NCBI GenBank assembly: GCA_051880375.1
Contig: JBJENV010000060.1
Coordinates: forward strand, 68,703-132,702
DNA from: SIG299 sp051880375
Lineage (GTDB): Bacteria > Bacillota > Clostridia > Lachnospirales > Lachnospiraceae
Length of the DNA: 64,000 bases
Direction: 5' to 3'
The notes beneath the pieces are model-generated. The model was not told where the DNA came from and did no database searches. It was given only the letters and a program-made list of their open reading frames with translations. A program made the position numbers and the translations under genes. Shown in pieces: positions 59,544 to 64,000 of the stretch. The stretch's first letter is position 1. Each line of letters opens with the position of its first letter.

Positions 59544-61046
59544 TTACGATGCGAGCGTTACGGTAAGCTTGACAACGCTGCAAGGCGGAAGAGTAATGTC
59601 CACACCCTGCTTTGTAATTTCAAATGCCGTAAATTTCTGCTCGGTTACGTTGTTTGGAGCATCAAAGGTATTGTGCGCGTTCATGGCACCGGTAACAATG
59701 CTGCCGGTAGCAGAAACAACCTTACAATCAGTAAAGATGCCTTCCACGGTTTTTGGTTCATTCACCGAAAGGTTCGTTAAGGTAACAGTCAGTGTACCAT
59801 CCGGAGCTTTGGATACGGATTCGTATAAATCAGGAACCATGTTTTCCTTTTCCAGACCGATCATGGTCTTTTCAATGGAGCTTTGTACGAGTTCTGCATC
59901 CTGATGGGTGTTGTACATCTTAAATACATGATAAGTAGGAGTTAACAGCATTCTCGGACCTTCTGTCAGGATAACGGACTGCAGTACATTGACAAGCTGT
60001 GCAATGTTTGCCATCTTGATGCGGTCGCAGTGTTTATTAAAGATGTTTAAGGTGATACCTGCAATCAGAGCGTCACGTACGGTATTCTGCTGATATAAGA
60101 AGCCCGGATTGGTACCCGGCTCACAGGTGTACCAGCTGCCCCATTCATCGAAGATTAAGCCGACACGCTTATTCGGGTCGTACTTATCAATAATCGTAGA
60201 GTGACGTTTGATTAACTCCTCAATGAAGATCGTTTTTCTCATGGTTAAGTACCATTCTTTTTCATCAAAGTCGATCGAAGGTCCCTTTTCTTCCCATCCT
60301 CTCGGATGAACGTAGTAGTGAAGGGAAATACCATCCATCTGGTTGACGGCAATCCGCATGACCTGCTCGGTCCAGTTATAGTCATCAACATTTGCTCCAC
60401 AGGCAATCTTATAGATACGCGGTTTGTCCGGATGCTTGGCATCCGGATAGTGGCGCACGAAGGTCTGATAACGACGGAATTCATTTGCATAGTGTTCCGG
60501 TGTCATGTTGCCGCCGCAGCCCCAGTTTTCATTACCGACACCAAAGTAGTTGACGGTCCATGGCTCTTCATGACCGTTTGCCTTTCTTAAGTCTGCCATT
60601 GGGGAAACTCCGTCGAAGGTCATGTATTCTACCCATTCGGACATTTCACGGACGGTTCCGCTTCCCAAGTTGCCGTTGATGTAGGTTTCGCAGCCAAGCT
60701 GTCTGCAGAGCTCCATGAACTCGTGGGTACCGAAACTGTTATCCTCCAGTACGCCGCCCCAGTGTGTGTTAATCATTTTTTTACGTGTTTCCTTCGGACC
60801 GATACCATCCATCCAGTGATATTCGTCTGCAAAGCAGCCGCCCGGCCAGCGAAGCACCGGAATTTTCATTTCCTTTAAGGCAGACACTACGTCATTTCTC
60901 ATGCCGTTCGTATTCGGAATCTCAGAATTTTCTCCGACGTAAAGCCCCTCATAAATACAACGACCCAAATGCTCGGAAAAGTGACCGTAGATTTCTTTGT
61001 TAATTTTTCCGAGAGTAACGTTTGGATTTACATAAAGTTTTGCCAT
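59544..61046 (-). CDS. abfA: Alpha-L-arabinofuranosidase, GH51
   Basis: The 500-aa cytoplasmic enzyme (no signal peptide) releases arabinose from arabinan and arabinoxylan fragments. It starts MAKLYVNPNVTLGKINKEIYGHFSEHLGRCIYEG, and shows RWPGGCFADEYHW, the acid/base Glu at about 173 (FGVGNENWGCGG) and the nucleophile Glu at about 301 (LIFDEWGSWY), with a C-terminal beta-sandwich. Length fits GH51. It is divergent from a GH43 gene, with its own promoter, and the two are likely induced together by arabinose oligomers. Confidence 0.95.
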   Translation of the reverse strand: MAKLYVNPNVTLGKINKEIYGHFSEHLGRCIYEGLYVGENSEIPNTNGMRNDVVSALKEMKIPVLRWPGGCFADEYHWMDGIGPKETRKKMINTHWGGVLEDNSFGTHEFMELCRQLGCETYINGNLGSGTVREMSEWVEYMTFDGVSPMADLRKANGHEEPWTVNYFGVGNENWGCGGNMTPEHYANEFRRYQTFVRHYPDAKHPDKPRIYKIACGANVDDYNWTEQVMRIAVNQMDGISLHYYVHPRGWEEKGPSIDFDEKEWYLTMRKTIFIEELIKRHSTIIDKYDPNKRVGLIFDEWGSWYTCEPGTNPGFLYQQNTVRDALIAGITLNIFNKHCDRIKMANIAQLVNVLQSVILTEGPRMLLTPTYHVFKMYNTHQDAELVQSSIEKTMIGLEKENMVPDLYESVSKAPDGTLTVTLTNLSVNEPKTVEGIFTDCKVVSATGSIVTGAMNAHNTFDAPNNVTEQKFTAFEITKQGVDITLPPCSVVKLTVTLAS

Positions 61047-61119
61047 AAACCCTTCTCCCTTCTCATCGTAAGCATAGCATGTTTTTCATTTTTAAATGTT
61101 GAGAAATAAATAAAACATT

Positions 61120-61154
61120 AAAATATTGATTAAAAATATTGATAAAAATATGAT
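61120..61154. repeat. Three A/T-rich direct repeats at the abfA promoter
   Basis: AAAATATTGAT (61120–61130), AAAAATATTGAT (61132–61143) and AAAAATATGAT (61144–61154) follow one another. The third overlaps the abfA -10 box, so they may bind an arabinose-responsive regulator. No regulator gene lies in the window. Confidence 0.5.
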
Positions 61155-61178
61155 ATAACAAGACGAAAACGGTGTCAA
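61150..61178 (-). promoter_or_regulatory. Promoter of abfA
   Basis: On the minus strand TTGACA (61178–61173), 17-base spacer, TATCAT (61155–61150). The leader to abfA is about 100 bases. Confidence 0.75.
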
Positions 61179-61222
61179 GAGAGAATAAAGTTAATTCAAA
61201 CAAAAAATATATTAGAAAATAC

Positions 61223-61251
61223 TTGATTTATTTTAGGATTCAGAATATTAT
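61223..61251 (+). promoter_or_regulatory. Promoter of the GH43 gene
   Basis: TTGATT (61223–61228), 17-base spacer, TATTAT (61246–61251), 33 bases before the ATG. Confidence 0.65.
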
Positions 61252-61283
61252 TATAGTAAGAAGTATAAAAAACGGAGGATTCT

Positions 61284-62243
61284 ATGGGACAATATACAGA
61301 ATATAACAGGCCTTTCATTCTGCATCGCGCAGACCCGCAGATATATAAGAAGAACGGAATCTATTATTTTACGGCAACCTCGCCGGAGTATGATAAAATT
61401 GTTTTGAGAAGTGCGGATACCATTGACGGCTTAAAGGAAGCGGAGGAAATTGTGGTATGGACCAGACATGAGGAGGGAGAGATGGCTTCCCATATCTGGG
61501 CGCCGGAGCTTCATTTTGTCATGGGCAAATGGTATATTTACTTTGCAGCAGGAGAACTTCCGAATGTTTGGAACATTCGGCCATATGTGCTTGCATGTAC
61601 CGGAGAAAATCCGATGAGGGATGCGTTTACAGAGCTTGGGAAAATGCAGGCAGCCGAGGGAGACGAGTTTTCGTTCCGTGCATTTTCTCTGGATGCCACA
61701 GTATTTGAACAGAACGGCGAGTGGTATTACATCTGGGCAGAAAAGGTTGGAGTCGGGAGGCAGATTTCCAATTTGTACATTGCCAAGCTGGAAACACCGA
61801 ACCGCTTAAAAACCGTGCAGGTGCTGTTAACCACACCGGATTACGACTGGGAACGTATCGGTTATTGGGTGAACGAAGGACCTTATGTGTTAAAACATGG
61901 AAACAAAATTCATGTCACTTATTCAGCAAGCGCAACCGGTGCCTGCTATTGTGTCGGTATGCTGACAGCAGAAGCAGACAGTGATTTGCTTGACCCCCGC
62001 TCGTGGAAAAAGTCGCGCTGTCCGGTACTTGCCACGGATGCGGAAAAGGGTGTTTTCGGACCGGGACACAACTGCTTTGTCAAGAATGAGGACGACACCG
62101 AGGACATTATGGTGTTTCACGCCAGAACCTATGAGAAAATTGTAGGTGATCCGCTCGACAATCCGGACCGCCACGCCATGCTGCTTACGGTAAAGTGGAG
62201 CGGTGATACGCCGGTGTTTGAGTACGAGAAGCAGGAAAGATAA
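61284..62243 (+). CDS. GH43-family arabinofuranosidase/arabinanase
   Basis: The 319-aa five-bladed propeller enzyme lacks a signal peptide. Catalytic residues are seen as the base Asp at about 17 (HRADPQIYK), the pKa-tuning Asp at about 137 (FSLDATVF) and the acid Glu at about 198 (WVNEGPYVL); SHIWAPELHF is the blade-2 marker of GH43. Exo-acting alpha-1,5-L-arabinofuranosidase is likely given the GH51 neighbour; beta-xylosidase is the alternative. RBS CGGAGG is 7 bases before the ATG. Confidence 0.9.
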   Translation: MGQYTEYNRPFILHRADPQIYKKNGIYYFTATSPEYDKIVLRSADTIDGLKEAEEIVVWTRHEEGEMASHIWAPELHFVMGKWYIYFAAGELPNVWNIRPYVLACTGENPMRDAFTELGKMQAAEGDEFSFRAFSLDATVFEQNGEWYYIWAEKVGVGRQISNLYIAKLETPNRLKTVQVLLTTPDYDWERIGYWVNEGPYVLKHGNKIHVTYSASATGACYCVGMLTAEADSDLLDPRSWKKSRCPVLATDAEKGVFGPGHNCFVKNEDDTEDIMVFHARTYEKIVGDPLDNPDRHAMLLTVKWSGDTPVFEYEKQER

Positions 62244-62262
62244 GAAAGTAAAAAGTATATTG

Positions 62263-62316
62263 AAAATCCCTCTTGGAGTGGTATACGCGGTGTGCCTATT
62301 CGGAGGGATTTTTATT
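62263..62316 (+). terminator. Terminator after the GH43 gene
   Basis: AAATCCCTC (62264–62272) pairs with GAGGGATTT (62303–62311), followed by a short T-run. It touches the promoter of the next gene. Confidence 0.7.
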
Positions 62317-62343
62317 GATTTTTTCAGGGTGGTATGCTATCAT
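62315..62343 (+). promoter_or_regulatory. Candidate promoter of the PD-(D/E)XK gene
   Basis: TTGATT (62315–62320), 17-base spacer, TATCAT (62338–62343). The leader to the gene would be about 170 bases. Confidence 0.6.
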
Positions 62344-62519
62344 TAAGAAAAGCAAATTTTCTTTACTTCAGAAGAAAATTCTGAATTCTGTATTCTAAGC
62401 AGCCCACAATGCGTGGGGCTCCGACTGCTTCTTTAGAAAATTCATGCTTTACAATCCGAAACAAAAGCAGGGGTTTTCTAATGGCAGGAAAACTCCTGAA
62501 AACTACATCAGGAGGTCAA

Positions 62520-63389
62520 ATGGAGAACGAGAAAAAATTATTACAGTGGCATTCGGCATTTTTTGCAAGTATTCAGATTGAACTGGCAGAAGAATCCGGG
62601 CATCTGATATTTGAGAGCGAACATAACCTGAGTACAAAGCCGATGCAGATTGATGTGCTCATAATAAAAAAGAATACAAAAGAAAAGCTTCAAAAGAATA
62701 TCGGGCGAATTTTTCGCAAATATAATATCATTGAATATAAAAGCCCGGATGACTACTTAAGCATTGATGATTTTTACAAGGTCTACGGATATACCTGTTT
62801 TTATAAGGCCGATACAGGGAAAAGCAATGAAATAAAGGTAGAAGAACTCACGATATCCTTTGTGTGCCGTCACTATCCGAGAAAGCTAGTAAGGCATCTG
62901 GAACAGGAGCAGCATATGACGGTGGAAAAACAGGAGGACGGCATCTACTATATCCGGGGTGGAATCTTCCTGATGCAACTGATTGTTGCATCCCATCTGC
63001 CGGAGGAAACAAATCTGTGGCTGAAAAACTTAACGAATGATATAAAGGGAAGTAAAACAGCTGAAAAACTGGTGTGTAGGTACGGAGAACACGAAAAAGA
63101 CATACTGTATCAGTCGGTGATGGATATCATAGTCCGTGCTAACAAGGAAAGATTTATGGAGGTGAGTAACAATATGTGTAATGCGTTGATGGAACTGATG
63201 AAGGATAAGTTAGACGAGAGAGAAGCATTGGGTGAAGCGAGAGGTGAAGCAAGAGGTGAAGCAAGAGGCGAAACGCGTATGGGAAAGCTGGTCAATATGC
63301 TTCTCAGCCAGAATAAGATTGAGGAAATCAAAAAGGTGACTACGGACGATAAGATTCGAGAAGAGTATTATACACTGTATAATATATAG
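62520..63389 (+). CDS. PD-(D/E)XK nuclease-like protein with GEAR repeats
   Basis: The 289-aa protein shows a nuclease core: MQIDVLII (Asp 45) and IIEYKSPDDYLSIDDFYKVYGY (Glu 72, Lys 74), the pattern of PD-(D/E)XK proteins related to Rpn/transposase-type families. The rest is mixed alpha/beta, and near the C-terminus a repeat GEARGEARGEARGE (12-base units at 63232–63280) links to a short helical end. Such repeats are common in these proteins. ATG 62520 follows AGGAGGT by 5 bases; the longer frame lacks an RBS. Unlike the copy at 7666 it is intact, but the function is unknown. Confidence 0.7.
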   Translation: MENEKKLLQWHSAFFASIQIELAEESGHLIFESEHNLSTKPMQIDVLIIKKNTKEKLQKNIGRIFRKYNIIEYKSPDDYLSIDDFYKVYGYTCFYKADTGKSNEIKVEELTISFVCRHYPRKLVRHLEQEQHMTVEKQEDGIYYIRGGIFLMQLIVASHLPEETNLWLKNLTNDIKGSKTAEKLVCRYGEHEKDILYQSVMDIIVRANKERFMEVSNNMCNALMELMKDKLDEREALGEARGEARGEARGETRMGKLVNMLLSQNKIEEIKKVTTDDKIREEYYTLYNI

Positions 63390-63445
63390 GAAATCCGGAT
63401 GAAAATCCGACCAGGAAACAAGAATAAAAAATGACTGTAATAGCA

Positions 63446-63497
63446 GGCGTATAGGAAGAATACCACAAATAGCGGTAAAATCCTATACGCCTTGTTT
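63446..63497. terminator. Bidirectional terminator between the nuclease-like gene and degV
   Basis: GGCGTATAGGA (63446–63456) pairs perfectly with TCCTATACGCC (63481–63491); TTGTTTT follows on the plus strand and A-rich sequence stands on the other side. Confidence 0.75.
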
Positions 63498-63524
63498 TGA
63501 GCAGGTTATCGGTTATATGCGGCA

Positions 63525-64000
63525 CTACTTCTTAAAGAATGCCACGGCAATCGCACCCGGTCCGATGTGGGTACCGATGGTGCTGCCGATTGGGTAAACC
63601 GGAATCTCGTTTACCTGGTTCTCCCAAAGAATTTCGCTGTCGGTAATGTACTTTCTTAATACGGAATCCTCCAGTCCTGAGTATGCGGTGGCATATGGCA
63701 TGGAGAAATCAATGCCGCCGGCATCCTGCACCATCTTCATCAGAAGATTGTTGCCTACCTTGGAGCCGCGCGCCTTGCCGACCAGCTTTACTTCGCCGTC
63801 AACAACACTGACTACCGGCTTAATGCCAAGCTTTTCACCGGCAAAGGCAACAAGCGGAGAAATTCTGCCGCCCTTTTTTAAGTACTCCAGTGTTCCGAGC
63901 AGAGCAAGAAGACAGATGTCTTCTTTTTTTGTTTCGAGCCGTCCGGCGATTTCAGCGGCACCAAGTCCCTGCTCCCTTAAACGAAGTGCGTATTCGATTA
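63525..64000 (-). CDS. DegV-family fatty-acid-binding protein (5' partial)
   Basis: The minus-strand frame is open from the right edge to the stop at 63525 and encodes the C-terminal ~158 residues of a DegV protein: LGTLEYLKKGGRISPLVAFAGEKLGIKPVV, GKARGSKVG, and IGSTIGTHIGPGAIAVAFF at the end. DegV (FakB-type) proteins bind fatty acids and hand them to a kinase for phospholipid synthesis in related bacteria. The N-terminus lies beyond the window, so the start and the lipid-binding Ser/Thr motif cannot be judged. Confidence 0.9.
   Translation of the reverse strand, partial: IEYALRLREQGLGAAEIAGRLETKKEDICLLALLGTLEYLKKGGRISPLVAFAGEKLGIKPVVSVVDGEVKLVGKARGSKVGNNLLMKMVQDAGGIDFSMPYATAYSGLEDSVLRKYITDSEILWENQVNEIPVYPIGSTIGTHIGPGAIAVAFFKK

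Overview
The window looks like the chromosome of a spore-forming, Gram-positive gut anaerobe of the family Lachnospiraceae (a Roseburia/Agathobacter-like genome). The evidence is the gene orders rpsT–gpr–spoIIP–lepA–hemW, hrcA–grpE–dnaK–dnaJ–prmA–rsmE and ireB–ruvX–DUF1292–rnj–trmR–trhP–sigK, strong GGAGG ribosome binding sites, sigma-A promoters with 17-bp spacers, a CIRCE operator and plant-polysaccharide hydrolases. The genus is inferred from style, not proven.

Layout. 1–4719: low-GC operon for a legionaminic-acid-type nonulosonic sugar (legC end, ptmE-like, neuD-like, legI, legG, legF). 4961–7648: an IS66-family element with a frameshifted transposase, placed just upstream of a decayed Rpn/PD-(D/E)XK gene. 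8603–12456: HelD and a zinc-ribbon membrane protein. 12601–14226 (minus): hisS and rpsT. 14526–21762: germination protease, SpoIIP, LepA, HemW and a GH5 lipoprotein. 21912–31858: HrcA/CIRCE heat-shock locus, PrmA, aminopeptidase P, TRIC-like channel, RsmE and a cysteine desulfurase. 31959–34801: a TPR–GGDEF protein placed between the desulfurase and thiI. 34964–42347: HPr-like protein, MtaB, then the ireB operon through RNase J to the tRNA wobble-uridine genes. 42417–48603: sigK, two AI-2E-type permeases, GtrA, RlmI-like methylase and a nucleoid-associated protein. 48705–52577: PadR–DUF1700–DUF4097–PspC envelope operon and a MATE pump. 52914–58646: argS, two AAA ATPases and an SH3b membrane protein. 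58732–64000: an AbiF-like RNA with a truncated Abi_2 gene, divergent arabinofuranosidases (GH51/GH43), a PD-(D/E)XK protein and the end of a DegV gene.

How the genes work together: most blocks are housekeeping (translation quality, tRNA modification, protein folding, sporulation, cell-envelope stress). The accessory parts are the sugar cluster, IS66 with the rpn remnant, the arabinan enzymes and the Abi remnant.

The most interesting signals are in RNA and repeats: a promoter–small RNA–terminator unit directly upstream of an Abi_2/HEPN gene that has lost its N-terminal half; three 28-bp tandem hairpin repeats with compensatory changes in the ireB leader; a 33-nt hairpin/RBS module shared exactly by two unrelated genes (HPr-like and pspC); a 245-bp near-palindrome between a MATE gene and argS; and a membrane protein joining an outer SH3b domain to an inner UvrD/PcrA-type Tudor-like domain. 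No rRNA, tRNA or CRISPR array was seen.
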